Assembly (NCBI GenBank): GCA_946894095.1
Contig: OX335644.1
Coordinates: 7,731,595 to 7,795,594, forward strand
Length of the DNA: 64,000 bases
From: Incurvaria masculella
Taxonomy: Eukaryota > Arthropoda > Insecta > Lepidoptera > Incurvariidae
Reading direction: 5' to 3'
Both the position numbers and the translations under genes were made by a program. Under the pieces are notes generated by a model. It was not told where the DNA came from. It made no database searches and was given only the letters and a program-made list of their open reading frames with translations. Shown here in pieces: positions 44,741 through 54,345 of the stretch; position 1 is the stretch's first letter, and each line of letters opens with the position of its first letter.

Positions 44741-44806
44741 TCTGGTTCCACCCTACTTACTGGGTAAGGTCATTCCCGCCCGGGTTGGTACTATCGCATT
44801 GAATGA
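44741..44806 (+). repeat. tRNA-derived SINE, left half split by a LINE
   Basis: GGTCATTCCCGCCCGGGTTG then GTACTATCGCATTGAATGA matches the 54 kb SINE up to the point where the LINE begins. The word TGAATGA (44800-44806) recurs at 47554-47560 and is the target-site duplication of the LINE. Confidence 0.75.
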
Positions 44807-45481
44807 AATCAACAAAATTATAAAAGGAGACAAAGAATACACAAACCCTAACGAAATTGCTAACTTGTTTAACGATTATTTTATAGATGTTACAAATCAA
44901 AATCTCATTGGTAACAATAACGGTTATAATGTTGAAAAATTGGAATCGTCAATATTCTTACACGAAACGGACAGTACAGAACTCGTAAATATCATAAAAT
45001 CACTTAAAAATACAAAATCTGTAGGGTACGATGAAATTTCTACAAATGTCCTAAAATTATGTGCTGAACAATTAGCTGAACCACTGGCACACATAATTAA
45101 TCTTTCATTAAAAGAGGGGATATTCCCGGAAAGACTCAAATATTCAATTGTTAAACCGCTATTTAAAAAAGGTAAACGGGAAGACTTAAACAATTATCGA
45201 CCAGTAACATTGATTCCAATTTTATCAAAAATATTTGAGAGAATAATGTTTTGTAGAATAAGTAAATTTATTGATAAGTTTAAAATAATAAAAAATGAAC
45301 AAAATGGATTTATAAAGAACAAATCAACAACGATAGCAGTGTTTGACCTTCTTAAAAGCATAAATGAATGTTTAAATAATAAGGTTCATGTATCTGTTAT
45401 ATTTATGGATATGAGCAAAGCGTTTGATTTTGTCTCGCATAAGAAATTGCTAGCAAAGGTTTATTGTTATGTGTATGGTAT
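44807..45481 (+). pseudogene. LINE reverse transcriptase, N-terminal segment
   Basis: Open frame for the region leading into and including the first RT blocks: INKIIKGDKEYTNPNEIANL, later KPLFKKGKREDLNNYRPVTL, FERIMFCRISKF, NQ.GF-type EQNGFIKNKSTT and FMDMSKAFD. The last contains the first catalytic aspartate (codon 204 counted from 44799). The enzyme copies LINE RNA into DNA at a nicked target. The frame is truncated at its 5' end (no endonuclease domain) and is interrupted after KVYCYVYGI by the BEL/Pao insertion, into which it stays open. Closest to Jockey/CR1-type RTs by motif wording; the clade is not certain. Confidence 0.85.
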
Positions 45482-45737
45482 ATGTGTATGCTGGAGCATG
45501 GAATATCTCCATACTCTGCAAACACGCGTAAAATGGAACACTCCGTCACATCCTGTGCAAGTAGGCACTATTGTACTTGTACACCAAGATAACTTACCGC
45601 CGCTTCGCTGGCCACTTGGGGTCATTAAGGAGGTTTATCCTGGAAAAGACGGACATGTTCGTGTCGTCTTGGTTAAAACAAAGTCAGGGCTGTTCAAACG
45701 CCCAGTCGTCCGGCTTTGTCCGCTGCCTAATCAATAG
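45482..45737 (+). pseudogene. BEL/Pao pol C-terminal domain (DUF5641-like) fragment
   Basis: The last approximately 85 codons of a BEL/Pao polyprotein, downstream of the integrase core: WSMEYLHTLQTRVKWN, VGTIVLVHQDNLPPLRWPLG, IKEVYPGKDGHVRVVLVKTK and FKRPVVRLCPLP, closing with a TAG stop at 45735-45737. This is the conserved chromodomain-like tail (DUF5641) of the family. By chance it is in frame with the upstream LINE reverse transcriptase, so a 312-codon chimeric frame spans the junction. Everything upstream in the pol gene is missing. The chimera is very unlikely to be functional. Confidence 0.85.
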
Positions 45738-45950
45738 GTTTTTTCTAGCATTACGCACTAGTATTTAAGGTATACACACTCAAACACATACACACGCATT
45801 ATCTAATAACATTTATGTTTGTTTATTGTATTATTCCGCTTTTAAATGTTTGCATACTCTATTTTGTCATACTTTACCGCATCTTTGTATTTCTTTTTTT
45901 TTCTCTTCGCTTTATGTTGAAAGCCCCGAGTACTTTCAAGGCGGGGAGAA

Positions 45951-46347
45951 TGTTCACGCCAATATGGCATGGGTGACCTAGGTGGGTAGTTTGCACTTCA
46001 CAAGCAATCAATCCCATCCGAAGTTTTTCCTATGCCACGCTCTCTCGCCTACTAGCTGTCACGCATGGTGCACGCATGCGCCGCGCCCCGCAATCTTTTC
46101 CATCGTGGAGCTCCTCGTAGGGCTCCACGGCCGCAACCCGCCGCGCGCCTGACAACGCAGTGTCTCTTCTCGTCTGGGCGAAGTGCTGCGCCGCCGTACG
46201 CCGTCCCGGGACCTGGACGCCTAGGAGCTGGTGCTGCTGGAGGTAGGTGGCTGTTCCTACTCCTCTGGTGGCCCGCTGTGACGTCTCGAGGCTACCGGGC
46301 ATTTCAATTCCTTCGTCTGTGAAGTGCGACCTGCCTGGGCGCGTACA
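45951..46347 (+). repeat. BEL/Pao long terminal repeat (3' LTR)
   Basis: Starts TGTTCACGCCAATATGGCAT immediately after the purine tract and ends GCGCGTACA just before the LINE resumes. It is about 397 bp with TG...CA ends. The middle (46060-46260) is GC-rich. Open frames of 85 and 111 codons here are composition artefacts. No second copy lies in the window. Confidence 0.75.
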
Positions 46348-47393
46348 GTATTCGAGGACAAGCATATGACTGGCTCAGCTCATATCTTTGCAAACGATTA
46401 CAATGTACTGAAGTATCAACATTTAATAAACAAACTAAATACATTGAGCAATCCAGATCAGAGTTTAGAATAAATGAAAATGGTGTCCCACAGGGTAGTA
46501 TTTTGGGACCACTACTATTCTTGCTATACATAAACGATTTGCCAAATATTTCAAAACACCAATTCATACTATTTGCTGATGATACATCGGTTGTAATAAA
46601 ATGTGAAAATCCAGAGACATACGAAACAGAAATAAAAAATACCTTATCTTCTATAATAACGTGGCTTAGAAAAAATGGTTTGAAAGCGAATCTAAGCAAA
46701 ACTAAATTCATGCAGTTTCACACATACCAAAGATGTCCTTATGCCCTTAATATAACATATAATGGTGAAAAACTTGAAGAAGTTAAATACATAAAGTTTC
46801 TTGGGTTACATCTCGATAGCCACTGTAACTGGAAAGATCATGTAGAATCGGTCTGTACAAAATTAAACAGGTTTGTTTATGCAATAAAACGCTTGCGGCA
46901 CGTATCTAATAGGGATTCAGCTTTGACCGCCTATCATGGATATGTTAGCTCAGTGCTCAAATATGGTCTACCACTTTGGGGTAACGCAACTAATGCAGAC
47001 AGAGTATTTAAGATGCAAAAAAAAATCATTCGCTCTGTTTGTGGTGCAGGTTATTTCGATAGTTGCCGACCTCTGTTTAAAGAGTTAAATAAAATGCCGT
47101 TTCCCTGCTTGTATATTTATGACATATGTAATTTTGTGAAAAGAAATCAACATTATTTCAATTTAGTAAGCTCCAGTCATTGCTATAACACACGGTCGGG
47201 ACATAATCTTACCCTTCCAAACACAAAGCTCGCAGTATTTAAAAAAAGTGTGTACTACATGAGTGTAAAAATGTTTAACCATATACCAGAGACACTGAGA
47301 CAATTGCCATATTTTAAATTTAGGAAAAACTTATATAAGTGGCTCATAGAAAAAAGTTTTTACAGTGTCCAAGAATTTTTTGATTTTAAATAA
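46348..47393 (+). pseudogene. LINE reverse transcriptase, C-terminal segment
   Basis: Continuation of the same ORF2 after the BEL/Pao insert. The frame is open from the junction to the stop at 47391-47393. Visible are IRGQAYDWLSSYL, NGVPQGSILGPLLF, the catalytic FADD (codons from 46572, second aspartate pair at about 46578-46583), LSKTKFMQF, then the C-terminal KYIKFLGLHLDSHCNWKDHV, KYGLPLWGNATNADRVFKMQ, SCRPLFKELNKMPFPCLYIY and the terminal YKWLIEKSF. There are no internal stops, so apart from the insertion and 5' truncation this copy is young. The last 300 bp reappear at 58790-59163. Confidence 0.85.
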
Positions 47394-47553
47394 TGTCAGA
47401 TAGTTATTTTTTTTTGTTTTGTTAATTGTGTCTTATTTTTAGGTATACTTTTGTACGCGGTAATACGCAAATTTTGGAAATGTACTGTAAATGTACTGGA
47501 AATGTACGGTCATGACCATAATTGTAACAAAATAAATATTTCATTTCATTTCA

Positions 47554-47610
47554 TGAATGATGGTCTGAACGGCACTGAAAATTGACCGTGTTTTTAGTTT
47601 AATGTATCCG
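47554..47610 (+). repeat. tRNA-derived SINE, right half split by a LINE
   Basis: TGAATGATGGTCTGAACGGC then TGAAAATTGACCGTG continues the SINE from exactly where it was broken at 44806 (compare ACGATGGTCGAAGCGGCAAT at 12440). This fixes the LINE borders. Confidence 0.7.
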
Positions 47611-48186
47611 TAGAATTTGTATTTGATATGAAACGAATGTATAATATACGTTAATATTTTCATTCGTGTTTCTACAGCGCGGAAAGTAAAATAACAGCAA
47701 TTTTCCATGCAATAAACGGCATTTGCCACGCGTATCTGACTCTTACTTACTATGGCAATTTCCTGAGTATTGTCTTAACACTGTTTTTTTATTTATTCTT
47801 GTTCTTTTGTTTATGTATTAAACAGGTTTATTATAATTATTTTGTCGTCGCGTGTACGGAACGTATGCGGTGCCTGGCCGGGGCCCGTCATTGGCCCTGG
47901 CTTTATCTCCGCTATGCACTCCTTGATAAGAAGCGAAGTGTCCGACCCGTTTCAATAAAATCCTATCCACCGCGCAAAGGTTATTCCGCTCTACACCCTC
48001 TAATAATGGCGATAGGGGATAAAATACATCGCATGCATACGCGGTGTGAAGATAACCCTGCGGTCGCCATGAAAGACGGGCTCCCAATGACGTTGGAAAT
48101 AACGAGAGAGGGTGATTTTAAATTCGGTAAACATTTTGAGACTATGCAAATATGCTGGTGAGGTATAAGCTAAACATGAAACATTA
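47611..48186. other. No gene recognised; one 120-codon frame
   Basis: A plus-strand frame at 47799-48161 reads MFFCLCIKQVYYNYF then ERMRCLAGARHWPWL. It has a GC-richer core (47850-48090) inside AT-rich DNA but no domain I know. It could be an exon fragment preceded by a TTAAACAG acceptor-like word at about 47817-47824, or chance. Confidence 0.25.
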
Positions 48187-48360
48187 TGTAAGCTTGAATG
48201 AATGAATGAATGAATAAATTCTTTATTGTGCAATAGAAAACAAGTACAATTACAAAAACAATTCGAAACAACAACAAAATTGCACAAAGGCGGACTTATC
48301 ACTAGGAGTGATTTCTTCCAGTCAACCTTTGGGGTGATGAGGAGAGACAATCTAAAATAT
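48187..48360 (-). repeat. LINE 3' end, minus strand
   Basis: GAATGAATGAATGAATAAAT then TTCTTTATTGTGCAATAG and, further in, TTGCACAAAGGCGGACTTAT and TCCAGTCAACC. Reversed, this is the GGTTGACTGG..AAGTCCGCCTTTGTGC..AATAAAGAA ending common to lepidopteran LINEs, and similar to the ending at 30975-31075. A 158-codon minus-strand frame (48000-48476) that crosses it is spurious. Confidence 0.6.
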
Positions 48361-48670
48361 CTGTAGGTAGGTACACAATAGCAATTTGAAAGGAAAAGAA
48401 TAAAGCAAATAAAATAAAAAAATATATATACATACAGTATAAACATACATAAACCATAATTTACATAACAATACAAGCATACTTTGAATAAAATAAACTA
48501 ATATATATAATACAATATACTAAAATATATATTGTATATCCACAATTTAGGACATACCAAAATGGCCAATGTTCCATGTAGAGCTCCATTATAAAACCAA
48601 ATTCACAATTCGATAGCTTCAATTCTCTTACATATGTCTAAGGAGGCAGACTTTTCTATGAAACCTGACA

Positions 48671-48865
48671 TTAATAGCTAATGCCACACAACTACCTTCA
48701 AGATATAAGCCAAATACACCACATTCCCGAAGGAATTAGGTAGCATGCCAGGATATTCCCTTTACGAACACTGGTACACTGAATGGGATGGATAACACGG
48801 ACAATTTTTCATTGTTACTTCAATCATAATTTCATCCAATGCGGTGGTACCATCTCGGACAAGTT
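48671..48865 (-). repeat. tRNA-derived SINE, body, minus strand
   Basis: CTAATGCCACACAACTACC, CACATTCCCGAAGGAATTAG, ATGCCAGGATATTCCCTTTA and ATTTCATCCAATGCGGTGG match the 54 kb SINE in reverse. Confidence 0.8.
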
Positions 48866-48916
48866 TAACACTAACACCTAAGAAACCGAATGGGACCTTA
48901 TATGTCACTTTTACAT

Positions 48917-48945
48917 GCGTTGTTCAATGAATCATTGAACAACGC
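48917..48945. repeat. 29 bp near-perfect palindrome
   Basis: GCGTTGTTCAATGA and TCATTGAACAACGC are exact inverted copies around a single A. Confidence 0.65.
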
Positions 48946-49064
48946 GCAACGAAAAGAAAGAAAGTATATAATTTTATGTATTTAATGGATACTACATTAC
49001 CGCGTTACGACATTTAAAGCATTGTAATCAGATTTTGAAAATGATCTCAAAAAGTATTGGTCGT

Positions 49065-49135
49065 GACATTCGTCGGAAGCAGGATTTGAACCTGGGACCT
49101 TTGGATTACATGTCCACTGCCATTTTTCTTTTCAA
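49065..49135 (-). repeat. tRNA-like SINE head, minus strand
   Basis: Reversed, it reads GGCAGTGGACATGTAATCC then AAGGTCCCAGGTTCAAATCC and TGCTTCCGAC, with a perfect B box (GGTTCAAATCC). No A box or acceptor stem can be built. Probably a relic of a second SINE family. Confidence 0.45.
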
Positions 49136-49644
49136 TGTTTTCTTTCATAATTGCGGGATTTTATTTCCTGTGGTATCCAAATGACGGCAGTAGTGCCCCC
49201 TGCAGCCAGGCGGAAAATGATCTATGCGGAACTATATGTGATGTCTCAATCAAAGCACTCCACGCTCGAGTTTGTGGGTCGGCAGTCGACCGCCGCCCGT
49301 GTGCCTCCTACCCATCAAGTAAGGAAGGTCGGTAGTGGCGAAAGAAAATCATCCGTATAGCGGCAGCTTAGCCCCTTTTTAGTGATGGCACAGACTGTTG
49401 ATAGCGCCGGCCAGTCAGTTCCTTTACAAAATCGCTCACTCATGATGTACTCGGGTTCCAACCACAATTAAGAGTGTCTACCCTATCAATTCCCCATATA
49501 ACTGTTAATAACTATTTACATGCTCTTAATGTTATACTAGGTTTTTTAAATTTTGCATTATAAAATATATCATCAAAATCTACGTCTGTATGTTTGTTAA
49601 AAACTTTGGAAAATGTTGTCTTTTTTACATATATGTATTTTTTA
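49136..49644. other. No gene recognised
   Basis: Moderate-GC piece at 49190-49340 with two overlapping frames of 66 and 69 codons, neither recognisable. Confidence 0.3.
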
Positions 49645-49937
49645 CATTTTAGGGTTCCGTACCCAAAGGGTGCCAAGATGAACCCTAGCACTAAGCCTCC
49701 GCTGTCTGTCCGTCCGTCTGTCACAGGGTTGTATCTCATTAACCGTAATAGGTAGGCAGCTGAAATATTCACAGTGTGTGTATTTATTTTGCCGCTGTAA
49801 CAATAAATAGGTTAAAAAAAATAATCATAACAATTAAAGGGAGGCCCCTGATTTTTATTATTTTTACAAAAAACGTAATTTTTTAGGTCAATCTTGTACG
49901 ATTCCGAGCAGGAATCGCACTGGGCCTGTTTTTTATT
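49645..49937 (+). repeat. GTCC-bearing repeat, nearly full copy
   Basis: AGGGTTCCGTACCCAAAGGG, CACTAAGCCTCCGCTG, a short GTCC run, TTGTATCTCATTAACCGTAA, TAGGTAGGCAGCTGAAA, AAAGGGAGGCCCC, GAATCGCACTGGGCCTG. Same orientation as the 6 kb copy. Confidence 0.75.
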
Positions 49938-50859
49938 TCTAAAAAATACAGATATTTACAAAAAATAAAAACATACGGACATCGAATAAAACTTTTTCAA
50001 GTGATTAATTTTTTTTTAATTTTAGGGGTATTGAACCGTTAGGGCCTGGAAGACGATTTCGCTAGTTTAACGGCATTTTCCGTGCAAAATTGTGCCTTGG
50101 CCAATCGACAAAGAATGCATTTCTTCATCTTCGATTTCTGCTGCCTTCACGACAGCCTTAACATTAAACATTAACGGTCGTATTCAGAGTGAACCTGACC
50201 AAACTTTGAAATTCAGAAATATGAAAATTTTAGGAAATGCTTTCTTCTTATAAAAAAAGACAAATATTTTCCAATTTTTTTAAGCCATTATACAGACATA
50301 CAATTTGACACTACATTTTAGAATCCAAAATATCAAAAACAAAACCTAGTAAATCATTAAGCGCATGTAAATAGTTATCACCCGTAAGTATGGGGAATTG
50401 ATAAGGTAACGAATCTCTAAACTGTTTTTACTGGTTATGGTGCTGTCTCTACAACAAACACAAAAACAACAATCGTTGTTATTAATATTATGTCTGCCTA
50501 CAGAACCATTACGGTTTTCACTCAGTTATAACAACCTATATAGTTTTTACCCGACTGCGCAAGAAGAAGGGTCATGTTTTTCGAGTTTATGCATGTATGT
50601 ATGTATGTAGGTATTTTACTCTATTTTAACGTTTCAAGACGTTTGTTATAATCTTAATAACAGATGGCTTCAATGATTTTATGCAGTGTTATATTTTGTT
50701 AAAAATAGTACATAGTAATAAATAGTTGTAAAATACTTTAATCGTACTTTATGACAATTAAAAACATGCTAGCATTAATAAACAACCAATATATTGCATA
50801 CTTTCGAAATGAACCGTAGAACTTATATGGGCCGATTGTAGCGCATGTGGCAACAAGGG
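49938..50859. other. No gene recognised
   Basis: AT-rich spacer with a small ATGT repeat at about 50590-50609. Confidence 0.4.
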
Positions 50860-51010
50860 CGCTTCCTAACGCGTGGCAACACTGCGCCGCACCACTCGCC
50901 ACCAGGCTAGGACAATGGACCGCGCGTCGTCGCTTCAATATTGCCAGCGGACCGCTATAATGAAGCAGAACCACCCACAGCACTCCTCCCGCCGCCGCTG
51001 CGCCAGATAC
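50860..51010. other. GC-rich island
   Basis: GTGGCAACACTGCGCCGCAC and CTCCCGCCGCCGCTGCGCC in AT-rich DNA. The 66 and 92 codon frames over it run on opposite strands and carry no motif. Confidence 0.3.
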
Positions 51011-51148
51011 CATCATCTATTGCTCCAGCTGGTGTGCAATTTCGAAACTGAGAAATGCTTTTTCACCTTGTAGCTTGTAATAATTACTTCTGAAACCACT
51101 GTGCCAGTGTAACTTTTGCCGATTCCATAAATGTAAGTAGATCGATTC

Positions 51149-51313
51149 TTAGGGCCGAGTGCACGAAAGGACAAAAAATCAAAATCAACGTCAAAGTATG
51201 ATTACCCACGTCACTTTGTGTTGACAGTATGAAAGGAACTCTATCCGGTTCACTAAAATCGACGTGTTTGAACATTGATTAACTCAGCCGTCTCTTCGTG
51301 CAATCGGGGCTAA
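51149..51313 (+). mobile_element. 165 bp TA-flanked MITE, copy 2
   Basis: Same length and orientation as 12553-12717 with ends TTAGGGCCGAGTGCACG and, reversed, TTAGCCCCGATTGCACGAAG. The interior GTCACTTTGTG and GACGTGTTTGAACATTGATT are conserved. Confidence 0.75.
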
Positions 51314-51446
51314 GAGTATCCTGATACGATGTGATGAATAAATATGATATTTTAACCTGACAACCTCAGAACAAAAATCACGCGAGTTTTATGTTATGAT
51401 AGCGGGCTAGGGAAAATATTTTCGCTTCGCATTACCATACCGTCAG

Positions 51447-51600
51447 GATCGGTGGCCCAATGGCGCGATGCCACTAAGCTACCGAGACTAAGAAACACTG
51501 GGCGCGTTTGGGTTTTGATGTGGGACCGTTTGACTGTAGGGGCAGCACCTTTTTTATGCAAAATCGGCATGGGTGACTGTGCTGAGGACCACAGGTTTTT
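51447..51600 (+). repeat. tRNA-like SINE relic
   Basis: ATCGGTGGCCCAATGGCGCG resembles an A box. GTTTGGGTTTTGATGTGGG stands where a B box should be but is degenerate. A head of the form TCGGTGGCNNAATGG is common in insect SINEs. Low certainty. Confidence 0.4.
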
Positions 51601-53130
51601 AGATTTATTTATCCACTATCTGTTCTGAATAAGATAAAAATATTTCATTTCTCCTCAAAAGCCAAAATATCACCAAGGGCCAAGAGTGCCTTCTTTAGCT
51701 TCCTTCAACCGAATATTCTCTCAGGTTGCCTCAGGTACACTTTATTCGGACTAATGTTTAGGGCAAGCCCATTGTTGCACCATCTAGGTCTTGCTAGAGT
51801 CCAACTACAACAGAAATTATGACTATAAGAAATTTATAATATATACATGCCAACAGATATCGAACCAAAGCTTACGAATTATTAAATTTCGTCTGAATCA
51901 CATGATCTTTCTATAAAACGTATGTAAGTACATTCTTCATGTTTCAAAAACATCCCTCAAAAAGAAATAAACGAATTCTTTACACTAAAGGGACTACATA
52001 AAACGATGAACCCATCGGACTCAGCAGCTTATGAACATTCGAATGCAAACATGTTTGCTCCACTCCTCGTTTTGATTTGTTCTGTCGGGCGGGAAGCAAA
52101 CAAAACTAATCGAATTCTCCTGCGACCGCCGCGCCACTGCAGCCTAGAACATTCCCAGGTTGCTCATTCATTGAATAATATTTCGATGTTGCTCATTTGT
52201 TGCATAATAAGTTGTAATTTGTTTGGTCAACGAAATCTAGAAAAAGTTTGATGTTGCTTTTTTGTTGAACACATTTCAATGTTGCTTGTTTTCTGATAAT
52301 TATTATTAATTTGCTCTATTACAACATAAATATGAAATACATAAAAACATTGAAATAATGAGCAATATAAAAATTTCAATGTTTTTATGTATTTTATAAC
52401 TACCGCGCTTATCGTAGTTTAGCATTAACTATGTGCTCAACCGATATTGTTTTTCCTTATGAAGGTGTGTACTCTTATGAGAATTGATCAATGTATTAAT
52501 CTAGTTAAGAAATATGTAGTTAAATATTGATATTAAATATATTGATTTCAACATACCTACATTGTATACGCTGAAGAATGGCTCCTGATAATTAACGTAT
52601 TAATTGACGTGGCTAAATAATTAGTAGAATATGAGTTTTTTCGTACCTAGCACACGAATTGTTTTTACGACTTCCTCAAGTATCTTATGTATACAGGTGA
52701 TTTTTTCTAGTGTGTATCGTCATTGCAGATCAATTCAAATCCGAAACAATAACAATTAACGATAAACACTCAAAAAAGTTACGAGGCCGGCCGATTTTGA
52801 AAACAGTTTTAGAAACTGCATTATTAGGTTTTAAAAAAAAAACCAGCCGGAAAACGAACATGTTTATTTTGAGTAAAATAACTTGTATTATTGCGCAAGC
52901 TTATAGTTTTGCTTAGAAGGAACAAATTCTGTGAAGTAACTTTACACGGCGAACTATAGAAAAGTGTTGATTTTTAATGCAAACGCGCATACGAAAAGTT
53001 ATAAGCGAAACTCTAACTTGTAGTTTATAAATCGTATTTTTAAAGACTATTCACAATTAACCGTCCGTTGCTATTAATCCCCAGATTTTACAACATAAAG
53101 GTCCCACTCATGCCGTACCCGTGTAGCGCT
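51601..53130. other. AT-rich spacer with a hairpin, no gene recognised
   Basis: Three spaced GATGTTGCT/AATGTTGCT words occur between about 52182 and 52295, just before the perfect hairpin at 52335-52394. The 81-codon frame at 52006-52251 and the 68-codon frame at 52710-52916 are unassigned. Confidence 0.35.
52335..52394. repeat. Perfect 22 bp hairpin with 16 nt loop
   Basis: The arms at 52335-52356 and 52373-52394 are exact inverted copies (AAATACATAAAAAC... paired with ...GTTTTTATGTATTT) around AATGAGCAATATAAAA. It could be a small foldback element or an RNA hairpin. Strand is undetermined and the arms are AT-rich. Confidence 0.65.
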
Positions 53131-53275
53131 GCCGGTGCATGCAAATTACGAAACAAACGCGCCAGAAGCCGCGCTTAATAATTCAAAAGTGACGGCAACG
53201 CCCCCCCCCCCCTCAACCCCCCGCCTGCCTCCTCTTCGGCTGCGGGTCGGCGCGGGAGGGGGGGGGGGCGGGACG
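53131..53275. other. GC-rich island with facing C and G runs
   Basis: Contains ATGCAAAT (53139-53146), then a run of 12 C (53201-53212) and, about 45 nt later, a run of 11 G (53258-53268) next to CGGGA and CGGGAC. The runs could pair with each other or form G-quadruplex and i-motif structures. No coding sequence. Confidence 0.45.
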
Positions 53276-54345
53276 CATGTCACCGCGAAAAACGCTTTTT
53301 AGATGCGCTGCGGAATTTTTATTGTAAAAAATTGCTTACAATGAACATGTGCTGCATCGTATGATGACAAATGGTTGTCGCACGTTTCTGTTTTTTTCTG
53401 TGACAATAAGCCGGATTTTTACATATTCTTTGCTGTTTCGGTGTTTTCAGTAATTGGAAGCAAACTCAGAAAATACTATCCGAAATGAAAGCAGGAGTTG
53501 TTTTGATTTATCGAACGAACAGAGGAGGCATCGATTGAGGAAACATTTGGGGTCGCAGGGTGGCGACACGGTTCGGTTGAGGTGGCAATGGTGCTGGCTT
53601 CGTGGCCGCCACAGAATATAATACTGGTATTTCGTACGAGAAAAGCCACTCTAGTGGCAGCTGCGAGGAACTTTAGCGGAAATGACAGTTAAGGTGCAGC
53701 CATCTTGGAATAATGCCTGATCCCCTGGCTGGAGTAAAGACGACATTTTATAATTGTTTTCTATGCAGGATAATTATGGGAAATGCAAGGGAATTATTGA
53801 CATAATCATCCAGAGGGTCACTCTCCGGTGGTGTATGAAGTTTAAATACTGCTAAATTAAATAAAATTAACTATAGAAAACAAGCAACCTACGAGAAAAA
53901 GTGTCATTGATCGGAAGGAGCGGCGGTCAGTTAAATTATATTTCATCCAGGCCAACAGTTCATTTAAGACAGGGTTGAAGTTCGTCCGGATCGGCTCTAG
54001 CTCACTTCACGTGGAACATTCGCAAACGTGACTGCATGGATATGGGCACATTCAACCCCGTGGTGCCGGCAGAGGTGCGGTGGCGGACGGGACAAGCGGG
54101 GAGGGGAAGGCAGAGGCAGGCAGAGGCGAAGTAGGCGGAGCCGCCGCGTGCGCCTACCTCGATAATGAGGGCTGCGAGGCGAGACCCGCCTAATTTGGCT
54201 CTGTTTTTATCGACAACGTAAATACAGTTCAGAGTCCGTTGCGTCGTTTCGCTTCAATAAATTACGCGGAGAGTACAAAACTAAAGCAATTTCAAGAAAA
54301 TACTGACGGAATCCTAATGGTGTAACTTACCGAACTCATATTTTT
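53276..54345. other. Spacer with a GC-rich segment, no gene recognised
   Basis: Contains GCCATCTTG at 53699-53707 and a GC-rich part at about 54050-54200 (GGTGCGGTGGCGGACGGGAC). No coding frame of note. Confidence 0.3.

Larger units (their letters stand above)
45482..46347 (+). mobile_element. 3' end of a BEL/Pao LTR retrotransposon
   Basis: An 866 bp piece interrupting the LINE. It contains the C-terminus of the pol polyprotein, a short 3' untranslated region, a purine-rich tract (AAGGCGGGGAGAA at 45938-45950) and one LTR. The word GTAT lies on both sides (45478-45481 and 46348-46351), and the LINE frame resumes exactly after it. There is no 5' LTR, gag, protease, RT or RNase H, so this is a fragment and cannot move by itself. 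Confidence 0.8.
44807..47553 (+). mobile_element. 5'-truncated non-LTR retrotransposon inserted in a SINE
   Basis: A LINE of the Jockey/CR1 group lacking its 5' end, ORF1 and endonuclease, running from within ORF2 to a 3' tail of TTTCAT units at about 47540-47553. It is flanked by TGAATGA duplications and itself carries an 866 bp BEL/Pao fragment at 45482-46347. Without that fragment it is about 1.9 kb. The 3' UTR (from 47394) contains TTTTGTACGCGGTAATACGC, shared with the second copy at 58790-59163. Truncation is the normal result of target-primed reverse transcription. Confidence 0.85.

Noticed and set aside
46030..46322. Open frames of 85 and 111 codons
   Set aside because: They lie inside the GC-rich middle of the BEL/Pao LTR.
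45482..46347. Endogenous virus with an envelope gene
   Set aside because: Only the pol tail and one LTR of a BEL/Pao retrotransposon are present. There is no env, gag or RT from this element.
48000..48476. 158-codon minus-strand open frame
   Set aside because: It runs through a LINE 3' UTR with GAAT repeats and AT-rich low-complexity DNA, and has no domain.
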